A stretch of 30,976 nucleotides of DNA, taken from the NCBI GenBank assembly GCA_036940085.1, contig JALLBK010000427.1, positions 1 to 30,976 of the forward strand. Reading direction: 5' to 3'. The stretch is from Discostella pseudostelligera (lineage: Eukaryota > Bacillariophyta > Thalassiosirophyceae > Thalassiosirales > Thalassiosiraceae). Shown piece after piece: positions 1 through 10,495 of this stretch (positions are counted from its first letter, which is position 1; each line of letters opens with the position of its first letter). The notes under the pieces were generated by a model. That model was not told where the DNA came from and did no database searches. It saw only the letters and a program-made list of their open reading frames with translations. The position numbers were made by a program, and so were the translations under genes.

Positions 1-31
1 CATCCATCCTCCATCCTTGAAGTTTCACCGC

Positions 32-2680
32 TCAGGTTCTCCCTTGTCTACGCTCTTCAAGTATTGTTAACTCCTCCAATGAAATCAAACCAACCCTGCA
101 TAAGTGACCCTGGAAATTCTTTGCTGTCTTGATACGTTGCTTGTAATTCTTGATACGAGCTCCCATGCCGGTAATGGTTGTGTCAAGTCTCCGCTTGGTT
201 CTTGGTGGCACGAATTCATCCAGTTGCTGCTCGCATGCCATCACAATTTTATTAGCTGCATCGGCAATCTCAACCTGGTCCATGAACATGGTGGAATTTC
301 TCATGATATTGATGCTATCTTTAACATCGGGGTTCCTTTGTGCAACATAATCAGCAAGCTCCAAGCAATTGGTCATAAAGTGTTTCTCAGAAAAGACTTT
401 GGCTGGAAGATTAACGTGTTCCAGCTTCTTTGGCAGTCGAAGCAACCCTTGTCGAGCCAGAAGGACCAGAGCATCAGAGAGCATTCTGTTTTTCATTGAT
501 TCAGCGGCACCGGTTGTTACTTGATTACATGCACGTAGTTGCAATGGACGAGGAGAATTTCTGGTAGCATGGTGAGTATTGTTTCTATGCGTCCCCGCTG
601 GATTGTTATGTGTCGCCGTTGGTGCAGGTGCTGGTGCTGGTGCTGGTACTGGAGCTGGTACTGGTACTGGTACTGGTACTGGTGTCGGTGTAGTGAAAGT
701 CGCAGGGGCGGTTGTCGTGGATGGATGCGATGGAGTAGAAGGAGGAACAGCAGCGACACTTCCACCCCCTTCCTCATCATCAACAGTATCACTCTCCTCC
801 TCGGTGGCAATATCAAGACGAGCGACAATATTAGAATCTCTCATTCTCTTCTTTGCTCTTCGCCTTGGTGTCGTGCTCAGTCCTCCTTGCGGAGTTAACA
901 TCAGGTGCTGGGAGCGGAGTGCTTCAATTTCAGCCATTCTTCTTACTTCTTCTCGCAACTCTTTGTTTCCAACGTGGAGGGAGCTAATCGTTGATTTGTC
1001 TTCAGCATGTTGTTGCACTAGGGCGTTGAACTGATCACTCATGCTGTTAACCTTGCCTTCTAAAACTCGGTTCGATTCAATTAGCGCTTCATTTGACTTG
1101 GTCAGAGCTTTCACACTATCAGCCAATGATGCCATTGCTGAATAAACTTCTTTCCCCGGTTCATCCATCACCGATAAGCTAGCAAGCCTTGACTGATGCA
1201 TATATTCTTTCAAAATAGATTGAGACCACCGCTTTAATACTTGATCAACCGGTAGGCCAGGAGAATCTGAGCAAGTGATTTGAGTGCTCAAAGCTTTATC
1301 CAACAGCATGTGTGTAACTCGATTGTCAGCCCCACAATCTTTCCGCACCTGAGGGTAGTGCATTATTAATGACGCAGTAAATTTTTCCATCAGTGTGTAC
1401 AACTCTTTGCCTTTCGCGAACTTTGGAATATTGCACTGGAAGATTGCCCCCATTAAATTTAATGCAGACTCCTTATCAGCGCCAAGGGTATCGAGAGTTG
1501 GAATGACAACTGGTGTGAATAAATTTTTCTTCTTATGGAGAGCATTAACAGCAGGAACTCCCCTCCCCACATCATCGGTATCAAGGTAAGAATCCACCGT
1601 AGTTTGTGTAGAATGACCACTGAGAGCACATAGGTGAAAGATTGTCATGTGTGGATGTTTGGAGCATTCATTGACACCAGCTTGCCGGAGCGATTTCGCA
1701 GAGAATTGTTCATTCACTTGTTCTGGGAGTACAGACCGTATAACCTTCGTAATTTTATCTGAGCAATACTCGTCTGACTTTCCATGAAGGATTGGGAAGA
1801 CTGCCAGCATAAGACCAGACTTAACCTGTTGTGGGGAGCGGTAGAGTCCATGCTCGCACATGCAATACATTCCCATCATACAGTACCAGTCTGCATACCA
1901 ACGCTCATCTGCAACTCGAGGTACAGCATAGCCCTGGATTGTTTTCTTTTCCTTCCACGGAGTGTTGGCTACATTCCATGAATAATCAAATGACCAGTCT
2001 CTAAAGGTTTGTGACTTTGCCTCCCCACCTCTTCCAATCGCATCCGCCACTGCATGCATTATTGCTAACATCTGCAGATTGTTGTTTGATTCAGATGCTT
2101 CCTCCACGAGTTTGGTAAAGATATGCTTCTGGTCACAGATACGCAGTGGCTCAGAGCCATTATTGTCATCAAAACCCAGATCCTGATATAATGGCTTGAT
2201 GTCATTAACTCCGAAGATACCATCACCCTGGTATTGCAAAACAAAACTACGAGCGGTCTTCTTAAACAAAGGGATGAGCTCCGACCACCACTTAGGAACA
2301 GCGTCTTGCTTATCTGGGAGGTCCTTCCAGTCTGGATGATCTGGGTAAACTGTCCGAAAATATTTGATAATCTTGCCGATGTATTTGATAAGGGTAACTG
2401 TCTGGAGCAGTCTGTTGCTATTACTGTTGGGAGGCCGTTCCAAGTTTTCGTCAAATTTGAGGGGAATTGCTCGTGATGAAGCCCATCGACACAATTCCAT
2501 AATAAGACTCTCGGCGCCATCTTCTTCAAGTTCTTCCCGCGTGACACTTGCAGGACTTTCACATGCTTTACGAAATGCCTTCCATAAATTTAGTGCTGAT
2601 GCGTCAAGTGCCAATGTACTCCGTGCCACACCTAGAGGGAGAGGGGCTGGGCGTTGGCTTTGATTGATGCTGGTTGCCAT
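32..2680 (-). CDS. Tyrosine recombinase, Crypton-like, with long C-terminal tail (882 aa)
   Basis: Seen: one uninterrupted frame with an ATG start and a TGA stop. Residues about 200-370 carry the tyrosine-recombinase signature in order: R217 in 'AIGRGGE', a lysine in 'WKEKKT' (243-246), K329-x-x-R332 in 'AKSLRQAG', H356 in 'LSGHST', and the candidate nucleophile Y365 in 'TVDSYLD'. After the catalytic core come a predicted coiled coil (about 515-592), a basic possible nuclear signal 'PRRRAKKRMR' (605-614), an acidic patch, a Pro/Val/Ala repeat (about 670-690) and a 150-residue C-terminal region I do not recognise. Family knowledge: Crypton elements of fungi and stramenopiles encode such enzymes, which cut and rejoin DNA through a 3'-phosphotyrosine. 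Inference: this is the sole gene of a Crypton-type element or a domesticated descendant. No terminal repeats were identified, and the left end lies too close to the window edge to judge. All catalytic positions are retained, so the gene does not look decayed. Confidence 0.72.
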   Translation of the reverse strand: MATSINQSQRPAPLPLGVARSTLALDASALNLWKAFRKACESPASVTREELEEDGAESLIMELCRWASSRAIPLKFDENLERPPNSNSNRLLQTVTLIKYIGKIIKYFRTVYPDHPDWKDLPDKQDAVPKWWSELIPLFKKTARSFVLQYQGDGIFGVNDIKPLYQDLGFDDNNGSEPLRICDQKHIFTKLVEEASESNNNLQMLAIMHAVADAIGRGGEAKSQTFRDWSFDYSWNVANTPWKEKKTIQGYAVPRVADERWYADWYCMMGMYCMCEHGLYRSPQQVKSGLMLAVFPILHGKSDEYCSDKITKVIRSVLPEQVNEQFSAKSLRQAGVNECSKHPHMTIFHLCALSGHSTQTTVDSYLDTDDVGRGVPAVNALHKKKNLFTPVVIPTLDTLGADKESALNLMGAIFQCNIPKFAKGKELYTLMEKFTASLIMHYPQVRKDCGADNRVTHMLLDKALSTQITCSDSPGLPVDQVLKRWSQSILKEYMHQSRLASLSVMDEPGKEVYSAMASLADSVKALTKSNEALIESNRVLEGKVNSMSDQFNALVQQHAEDKSTISSLHVGNKELREEVRRMAEIEALRSQHLMLTPQGGLSTTPRRRAKKRMRDSNIVARLDIATEEESDTVDDEEGGGSVAAVPPSTPSHPSTTTAPATFTTPTPVPVPVPVPAPVPAPAPAPAPTATHNNPAGTHRNNTHHATRNSPRPLQLRACNQVTTGAAESMKNRMLSDALVLLARQGLLRLPKKLEHVNLPAKVFSEKHFMTNCLELADYVAQRNPDVKDSINIMRNSTMFMDQVEIADAANKIVMACEQQLDEFVPPRTKRRLDTTITGMGARIKNYKQRIKTAKNFQGHLCRVGLISLEELTILEERRQGRT
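621..690. repeat. Minisatellite of GGTGCT/GGTACT units inside the recombinase gene
   Basis: Alternating GGTGCTGGTGCT and GGTACTGGTACT hexamers encode, on the minus strand, the Pro-Val/Pro-Ala run of the recombinase tail. The same composition produces spurious open frames in other frames here. Copy number probably varies between alleles. Confidence 0.8.
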
Positions 2681-2833
2681 TGTAATTGATTTGACTATTC
2701 TGGTGATGTGTCTGAAGGTCGAGTTCTCTTATTGGTGATAGGAGGCAATAGGAAGCAACAATAGTGTGGAGAGTGGGATGAATAGAGTAAAGAGTCCTCC
2801 TTCGTCCTGCGCGCAATATCTATCTTTTTGTCA

Positions 2834-2847
2834 TTCCACGCGTGGAA
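2834..2847. repeat. 14-bp perfect palindrome TTCCACGCGTGGAA
   Basis: It is self-complementary over 14 bases. The half 'ACGCGTGGAAG' recurs at about 2861. It lies 154 bp upstream of the recombinase start codon. Confidence 0.75.
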
Positions 2848-2873
2848 GGCAAGCAAGGGGACGCGTGGAAGTT

Positions 2874-2912
2874 GCACGAAAAGGGAGCACGAAAAGGGAG
2901 CACGAAAAGGGA
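2874..2912. repeat. Three tandem copies of GCACGAAAAGGGA
   Basis: Three identical 13-bp units lie head to tail. The core CACGAAAAGGG occurs in opposite orientation at 2980-2990, so the two blocks could pair as a stem with a loop of about 70 nt. Confidence 0.85.
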
Positions 2913-2997
2913 GCAAGAGCGGTATGCCCGTACGAACTTTGAAGTGTATTCAACTCCTTCGTGGGTCGCCTGCGGCGCCCCCTTTTCGTGTGCGAAA

Positions 2998-3015
2998 AGC
3001 TGCGAATTCGCAGCT
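2998..3015. repeat. 18-bp perfect palindrome AGCTGCGAATTCGCAGCT
   Basis: It is fully self-complementary over 18 bases. A further GCGAATT half-copy follows at about 3020. Function unknown. Confidence 0.8.
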
Positions 3016-3466
3016 GCACTGCGAATTTTGCCTTTTTCCCGTTCCTGTACCGCTTAACCGCTGATGAAGCCTGTCAGAAAGTGTGCATTGTGGCGTGCAA
3101 CTGTTTTCATCCAGGAAGTTCCAAGAGCTTCTTAGTCATTGAGGCGACTCATCTTCGCTTATTCGAATGACCGTTTCGGTCACAATTGCCCACAACATTG
3201 AAGAGATCAAAGTTCTCGGAGGATGGTTCGTAGATAGATCGGGTTGGTACCATTATTGACCGAGTACATATTTATCTGTCGCGATGACCCTGTTGGTGGG
3301 CCTGAATGCGCTCGGTTTTGATGCGATCGTGTACGAAGCCAGGCTGTGCGCTAAACAGAATATAGTACGACAAGCGAAAAGGCAAGTTCAAGTCAATGAA
3401 AGTTCGGGTTCATTATTTTTGGAGTTGTAACAGTAACAAACACGGTGGATACTCCTGAAATCTGAA

Positions 3467-4389
3467 ATGTCAACGCTGCTGCTTTGCTGTGCCCGTCTCA
3501 TTCGCACCAATCAACAACTTATTACCATGCAGGCGAAGAGTCCCTCCACCACCACCGCCGCAACCGCACCCTATGATCTCATTGACATAGAAATGCAATT
3601 CCTTTCCCGACTCATGACGATCATCGAATCACAGCAGTGGGACGTATTAGGACATGCTATTCTCAATAACCAAGAAGTCTTTCGAACGTTTGCCCGATCA
3701 ATAGCAAGCTCACCGTCCCAACATCTCAATGGTATGACGATGTAAGTAAACGACGTGCGACGTGCGAATTCCGAGACAACTGTCATATACCACACATATC
3801 TCTCACCCTTTTCATCCTCGTCGTGTTCTGCTTCTACCAAAGCCTACACGCCACCGTCCGTTACAACCCACCACCCGAACTAGTCCAGATACTTCTCGAT
3901 CTCGTACCCGAATCACCCACCTGCATCGACATTGCCCGTCGTACCCCCCTTCACATTGCGGTAGGCATGCGTGCAAATCCATCAACCGTTGAATTACTGG
4001 TGCGTGCCTATCCGAACGCATGCGCCATGCTAGACTGGGAAGGCAAGACGCCATTGCATCTAGCATGTGACGATGGTTTCAATCTGTTCAACGAGGAGGA
4101 CAACGACACGACGACGACTATTGAACGACCGAAACATTGTCTTGACACAATCCGAACGTTAATCAATGCATGTCCCCTAGCGGCAGTGGTAGAAGACCAA
4201 GATGACATGACGGCGCTAGAACATGCCATCATGTCGGATGCTTCCATCAAAGTTGTTGGGTTACTGCAGGGCATTACTTGTCGACAGAGCATGAAAGTAC
4301 GAAGTTTTGTGAAGAAGATAAGCGAAGAAAGCTCAATTGTTTCCGAAGAACCAAAGCAACAGTTGAGTAGCAGAAGTCTATCATTGTAG
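3467..4389 (+). CDS. Ankyrin-repeat protein, two exons
   Basis: Exons are inferred as 3467-3741 and 3843-4389, with a 101-nt intron (GTAAGT donor at 3742, AG at 3841-3842). Splicing joins '..LNGMT' to 'ILHATVRYNPPPELVQILL', restoring a typical ankyrin repeat; without splicing exon 1 runs into a stop within the donor. The 273-aa product has a low-complexity Ser/Thr/Ala start, a helical region 'LIDIEMQFLSRLMTIIES', then about four ankyrin-type repeats, including 'TPLHIAVGMRANPSTVELL' and 'TPLHLACDDG'. Ankyrin repeats bind other proteins; the partner cannot be told from sequence. The 'LHxxxRYNPPxEL' style is common in diatom ankyrin proteins. An alternative start is the ATG at 3527. Confidence 0.8.
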
Positions 4390-5220
4390 GAACGTTCAAC
4401 AGGAGGAGTGCATCCTAAAGCGCTTCAACTCTTGTTTTTATCATGGGACAGTCGATGTAGAATCATGTGCAGGAGGGTCGTAGACGATCCAGTTTAATTG
4501 TTGTATCATGATAATCCTCGATAAGAATTGTTGTTGATAGTTTTGAAACATGTGCCTCCATGTCCATTTCGGTTGTTGCGACATTATGACCTAACAATTG
4601 TCGACAAGATAATTGTTGAGTGTTGTTGCCAACATCCCCCGTCCCCCCATGTGCAATCACTGGAAATGCAATGCGAAATCAAAGATACAATAACAACAGA
4701 GTCTCAAAATCGGGGCTTAATATACCCACGGTGACCAATGCTTCCTTTACTCTTTTCAAGATAGAATTGGATCCAATATTGGATTCCTTATCATCCTTCA
4801 CGAAGAATATGAAGCGTCAATGTGAAGTACCACGAGATGACGAAACAACAGATAGAGGTCGATGATTGGACTCCAAAGTGGGTACTCCTTGTCGACTTCT
4901 CAGTTTGCCGATGTCGATGACAATTTATGTGGCGGTTTGGGTGTCGTTGAAATCCTCTTGGCCCATACACTTTGGGAACGCTTTCTTAATTCATGTTGCA
5001 CCGCGAACCGCCAAGCATATGAATTGACGGACCGACGGCCCCACCACCGTCACCGTCGCCACCACCATAGATATTATTCGCACTCATTATTGGTATGATT
5101 TTACCACGATCGATCTGCCGCCGTCTCCTCGCGTTCGCTCCATTCGGCGGCGGCACCTACCGGGCACCGTCGTCCGTCGTCTTGGTTGGTGTGTTGGGTG
5201 TTGGATTTTTGTTTGCCCGC

Positions 5221-5230
5221 TTTCCCGCGC
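5221..5230 (+). promoter_or_regulatory. E2F/DP-like site TTTCCCGCGC
   Basis: It matches the eukaryotic E2F consensus TTTSSCGC exactly. It lies about 455 bp upstream of the PPR start. A single site can occur by chance, but the same core is clustered at three other promoters in this window. Confidence 0.4.
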
Positions 5231-5531
5231 TTTGGGGCGCGCCTTTTTCGACTTCTACACAAGGAACAGTACAAATTCCAGTTACGGATTCCAAGACCGT
5301 AGCTACATACGAGCGAATTTAAATTTCATTTTCAACTTCAAAAAAGAGAAGCTAGGTGTAGGAGTAGTTAGTTCTGTCTACATAGGAACCTGTAGACGCA
5401 GGATCTTAGTCTGGCTCTCACTCGCCCTCGAACGCTGGCCGCACAATCTTCTCATGCACACTCAAAGCTCTCTCCAAACAAGCTCGACGACGACGACGAC
5501 GACGGATGCTGGGCATCTCTGGCTCTGGCTG

Positions 5532-5573
5532 GGTATGGTATGGTCTGGAGGCCCATCACAGAGATACCATACC
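5532..5573. repeat. Inverted repeat, 10-bp arms, in the PPR upstream region
   Basis: The arms are GGTATGGTAT (5532-5541) and ATACCATACC (5564-5573), separated by 22 nt. If the transcript starts upstream, this would form a stable hairpin in the 5' leader about 110 nt before the start codon. Confidence 0.65.
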
Positions 5574-5683
5574 AGCAGCACGATACTCTTTAAAGAGAAG
5601 TCCTGAGGGAGCGCATCCAGTCTCCTTTCGCCGCGGGTCACTTCATCTCATTGAAAATCAGCCCTCCTCCCCCAATACCAATA

Positions 5684-8600
5684 ATGATAATGCTGTCTCG
5701 AGTCTCGCTTCGATGCAGGGCGTCAGCGTCACCTGGTTCATCTGCCCAATCCTTCACCGCATTGACTTCGGACGTCCAACGCCATCAGCGGTCAGGTCGA
5801 CAATGGAAGATGAATTCCAGATTCTTTGCAACCTCAGTTACGCCTCAGTTCGCAACATCAACATTATCAGGTAATGCATCCTGTCACCCCTCGCAACCCA
5901 ACCCAAACTCAACCCATAGGGGTGCAGCACCGCTCGCATCGAAATCAAGAGCTACAACCACATTCTCTTTCTTTCACCACAACCAGCAGAACTTCCAACA
6001 GCACACAATCATTCATCCAACCCAACTTCTACAAATTCGACATTTCGCCGGCCGGAACGATCGCGCCTCCACCTCCACAGAAACTCGACCACCAACCCGC
6101 AAACAACTCAAAGAATACCATCGTCGGAAACGAGCTCTCGAATACGAAAAGAACAAACATTCCAAACCCAATTCCAAGGCCGTCCATCGTCGAGCGGAAG
6201 TTAAAGAAACTAATGAACGACTTGTGGAAATTGCATTGGAGGAAGAAGAGCTCAAACAACAATTGAGTGCATACTATGATAAGGTCGACACTCTCCAAAC
6301 TAAGATTGAATCTACACCCAAATTCCAGGCCTTACTTCAGGAGAAGAAAATCTCCCAAGAGGAATTGAAGGCTGCTTCTCGTCATGCTGCCAAAATTGCC
6401 GCAGATAAGTCGGATACGCCCCATCCACCATTGCCCTCTTGGTGGCAAGATCGATTAACGTACGATTGGGGTGATGCATTAATGGATGATATTATGGGAA
6501 ATTCTTCCGATTTGACGAGTAGTCCGAGTCCATATCCTGTACATATGGGTAATGAATATGGAAGATTACGAAGGAAGGTGGAAAGGTTGGTTAGAGATGG
6601 TAAAGAGGAAGAGAAATTTTTGTTGGAGTATCAGAAGGAACCTGGCGGGGTTTTGTTATCTCCATCATCATCTTCATCGCCACAGTCGAAAGCTATTGGA
6701 AATGCTATATCATCATCGTCGTCGGCAATTTCGGAAGTGTCTCCACATTTTCCACCTACAAGTACCTCCACAGTCTCCGACCGACTATTGTCCGACCTAT
6801 TACGTGCCCATCGCGACGCTCATGGCAAACGAACCAATCCCGTCGGATTAGCCTCGTGTCTTCAACTTCTCCAAGAAGTACAATTACCTCTTTCCACTCT
6901 TGGACCATCATCATATGTATCCTTACTAACGTGTTGCCAAAGTGTTTGGGAGGGACGGAAAGTCAATGAGTTACGAAGAGAACATGACGTGCCATCGAAT
7001 GAATATTTTTGGAGTGCATTGGTGGATATTTACGCACGTGCGGGGGACTATCGTGGTGCAGAAGTGGTGTTGGACGAGATGTTGGAGGAGTCGAGATTGG
7101 AGTATGAACACCAGAAGTCAATGACAAAAAATATAGAGAAGAGAATTGTGCCCATATCCATCCCGCCATTGCCAGCATACACATCCTTCTTCTCGGCTTG
7201 CTACAAATTAATCTCGCGTTCTGATGTACATCCATCGATTAAATCCGATGCCGCCAATCGAGCATGGACACGTTGGAAGGAGATGCGAATACATAGTGTC
7301 GCGCCCGATGTTATGGCATATGGGGCATTACTACGGATATTTGCGGCACAAGGTCGACCCGAGCAGGCGATTGACTTACTTGATGAAATAATGATGCAAA
7401 TGATGATGCCGGTGAATGCTGATGGGGTATTGAATAAGAATGGAGATGAAGTGATGTTGAGGAATGCGGATGGTGAGGAGGATGGATGGTATGTTGATAG
7501 AGAGGGGAAGACGGTACGCGTCAAGCCCACCACTTTGTTGTTCACTTCCGCTTTGCGAGCCGTGGCCAAAAGTCATGAAACTGCTAACAAACTAAATGGA
7601 GGCATGTCAAAGAAGAATCGACGGAGGGAGAGTATTACTTCCTATCATGGACGATTGGCGCGTAAGATTGTGGTATTGGCCGAACAGGCCGAGGTACGAC
7701 AAGATGATGGATTTGTGAGTGCATTGATGCTTTGTGCCGCCGCGGCAGGAGATTCAAGTACTGCGCGTGCAATATACTTGGCAAGTAAGGTTCGTAGATT
7801 GGATCATTTACGGACATGTGGTGGCAAAGATCATTTGAAGCGGTTGCAGGGATTGATTCCGGAGGATGACAGATTACAATTAATGGGTGGTGGTCAAGTT
7901 GTCGATAATAGTGACGCGCCTGCATTAACGTTTGGTGGCGGATCATCCAATAACCCTGCACTTCGTTCCATCGAAGAAGAGTTTGTCGATGAGCATCAAG
8001 CCTACGAACGTCGCGAGTATGGTACCGATACACGCATACTGACTACACTCTTACTTGCTCATTCGAAGGCCATGGAAGCTAAAGGACTTGGTTCCATGTG
8101 GAAAGGTCGGTACAACCGAGGATATCTATGCCATAATTCATTACGCTACCTTGAGGCGTACAATCATCCTCAGTATGAAAATATGGCTATTCCGGGGTTG
8201 AATCCTTCCGAGGCTGGACTCTCGTCGCAGGGATGGCAGCCGGAGGAATTTGATGAAGACGGCGGAGGAAAAAATAGCAAGCAGCTACGAAAGAAGTACA
8301 AGTTTAACATGAAACAGATTACGGATGATATGCAAGGGAATCGTAAGGATGATCAGGACTCGTTCTTTGATGGGTTTGACCCTGACCCGGAAGACGATTG
8401 GCGGTTGCAGATGGATAGAGAGGCGAAATTCGATGGGGGTGGAGAGGAGGAAGTGGTTAGTCGAGACTGGTTACATGATAAACTGTCGGGTAGCGACGAT
8501 CGTTTGGGGCAATTTCTTCCCGCTGGCGATGGAATTTCGACTATGACATATCGAGCAGGACAAGCTAATCAGGATGACTTCAGCGAGGCTTCACATGTGA

Positions 8601-10423
8601 ACAATATAAGCGCTGACTATGGCAACGAATTCGACAGTGACTCAGATGATGATGATGTTGACTATGACGAAGAGACACGTCATACTGAAATGAACGTGCA
8701 TAACAGGAAGCAGCAGCGCCAATCAGGGACGGATCGAGAGGCACTTGTGCAAGCGATGGCGGAGGTTACTAATGATCTCCAACTTGCCGAGGATTTGATT
8801 CCTAAGGACACGGATCTCTTTGGCGCCGATGCTGCTGATGATGAAGGCGACTCTGATAGTGACGAATTCCTGGACGAAGAAGATTTCAACAAATTCATGG
8901 AAGAAACCATGCGAGGAATTGACAATTCTCCCAACGAAGAACCAGAGAAACTGGACAAGATTCCCGGGGTAGCCACAAACGATTTTGCAACTTTCAAAGC
9001 CCATCTCAAGCGAGAATTAGTTGCGGAAGGATCTGTGCAGGATGTGGACGACAAAGAAGCGCGACAATTGTTTGAGATGATGAGAGAATATTATGACGAG
9101 GGTAATTCAAGTGATTCTCCATACGACGAGTTTCTTGGAGATGACGACATTGGTCATGCCGAGAACAATAGTCGCAAACTAGTATCTGCAGATAGTATCA
9201 CTGGAACAGCATACGAAAAGACTCAAGCGGATATTCTTCAGTCTGTTTCCAAGGGGCTCGATAGATCCGAACATGAGCCCCCCGTCCCAGTGATGCAGAG
9301 AATTGCCTCAAGCATAGATGTACCTAGCAACACATTATATGCGGATGACTACATTGAATGGGCAAACGCACGCCATGAAGAATTCAGTTCGCAAGCAAAT
9401 GAGGTTGCTGTCTCGTCTGAAAAACGTGTTCGTGAAGCAAAATCGTCAACTCCAATTGATGTGGCTTTGCCTAAGCAGTTCATGTCGCCTTTAATTCAAG
9501 AGGATGATGATGCCCATTTAAATGAACTTCAACAAAATCTCCCTGGTTTACCTCTTCATCGAATTGAAAAGGTATCAGACGAATTCGCGCGTACACTCGG
9601 GTACCCATCTATTCTGAGACTGACTCTGGCAGTGAGAGAAAATATGCCAGAGGCATTTAGCCCGCAGTGTCTCACGAGAGTAAACCTTGCAAATGCCAAA
9701 CACGTAATGGTGAGTTTATCGTAACGTTTCTCTCGACTTAAATTTGCCGTTACCTTTCAACCGACACTCTCATGTTTCTGTTCGTTTTCAGGCTGAAGCG
9801 GAACGGGAAGGAGTAGTTGATGAACATCTACTCAATGGCATGCTTCGAGTGTATGCAAACTCCGGGAGGATTGAGCCGGCTATACGATTTTATGACGTGG
9901 AATATAGAAAGCATGGGGTTGTGAGTTTTGATCTGTCTTCTCACTGACCGATGCCACTTGCGATCATTTCCTGACAAGTTCACAATTCTCTTCTTCTCCC
10001 TCTCTCTAGACGCAAACTACGCACAGCGACAGGCTTCTAATCGATATGCTCATCAAGAAAAAGAGGTTGGCCCGTGCGTTGAAGTTGAAACAAGACATCG
10101 AAAAGGATGGCAGATCGCTTGACCTTTTATCTTATGGAATACTAGTCGAACACTTTGGAAAGACAAATCAGCTGGGATCCGCAATCCTCCTTATCAAGGA
10201 ATGTATCAACAAGCATGGCTCTCCTCCCGGAGAAAAGAGTCTCAAGGCGATTCGACTGATGTGCCGACAGCAAAATCTCACAGATAAGATAGGGTTGGAA
10301 AACATGATCGGGAAGGATCCTCTGGAGTGGATGCGTCGTGGTGAAGAATTGAAGCGAGTTCAGAACAAGAGGGGGAAATCCTCCGATTTGCACTACGGTA
10401 TGAATAGATTGATTGATATATAA
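5684..10423 (+). CDS. Large pentatricopeptide-repeat (PPR) protein, probably mitochondrial, three exons
   Basis: Exons 5684-9709, 9792-9920 and 10010-10423 give about 1522 aa. Introns of 82 and 89 nt have GTGAG donors and pyrimidine-rich AG acceptors; all junctions are phase 0. The start is the first ATG in frame (ATG again at 5690). The N-terminus is rich in Arg/Ser/Ala ('MIMLSRVSLRCRAS') and 'IRHFAGR' near residue 120 resembles a mitochondrial presequence cleavage site. A charged coiled-coil stretch follows (about 165-235). PPR-like helical hairpins are seen near 425-465 ('FWSALVDIYARAGDYRGAE'), 536-575 ('VMAYGALLRIFAAQGRPEQA'), and again at 1355-1450 across the exon junctions. Between them lies a roughly 700-residue section with a strongly acidic part (about 980-1075). 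PPR proteins bind organellar RNA for processing, stability or translation; the RNA target is unknown. Targeting is inferred; no plastid-type signal peptide was seen. Confidence 0.8.
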
Positions 10424-10495
10424 TCTAACAGGTTATCAGTAGGAAATTCTTAAAGAGCAGGAGGCATCGGCACCTACCATTGATAACAATCGCCG

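Larger units (their letters stand above)
2681..3466. other. Intergenic, repeat- and palindrome-rich flank of the recombinase gene
   Basis: No convincing gene was seen. The first 340 bases hold a 14-bp perfect palindrome (2834-2847), a threefold 13-bp tandem repeat (2874-2912), an inverted partner of that repeat (2980-2990) and an 18-bp perfect palindrome (2998-3015). The remainder, about 3060-3466, shows nothing recognisable and would hold the promoter of the ankyrin gene. Confidence 0.6.
4390..5683. other. Intergenic region upstream of the PPR gene
   Basis: No frame here has a recognisable domain or coding-like composition. Contents noted: one E2F-like site (5221-5230), a CGA/GAC trinucleotide run (about 5484-5503) and a strong hairpin (5532-5573). 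The last few hundred bases are presumably promoter and 5' leader of the PPR gene. Confidence 0.55.

Noticed and set aside
539..1034. Open frames on the plus strand opposite the recombinase, giving Trp/Cys- or Gly/Ala-rich proteins
   Set aside because: They are the antisense readings of the GGTGCT/GGTACT repeat, with compositions imposed by it and no domain.
5095..5606. Small frames upstream of the PPR gene as possible short proteins
   Set aside because: Arg/Ser/Thr-rich low-complexity translation, no domain, and overlapping frames on the same strand; more consistent with promoter and leader.
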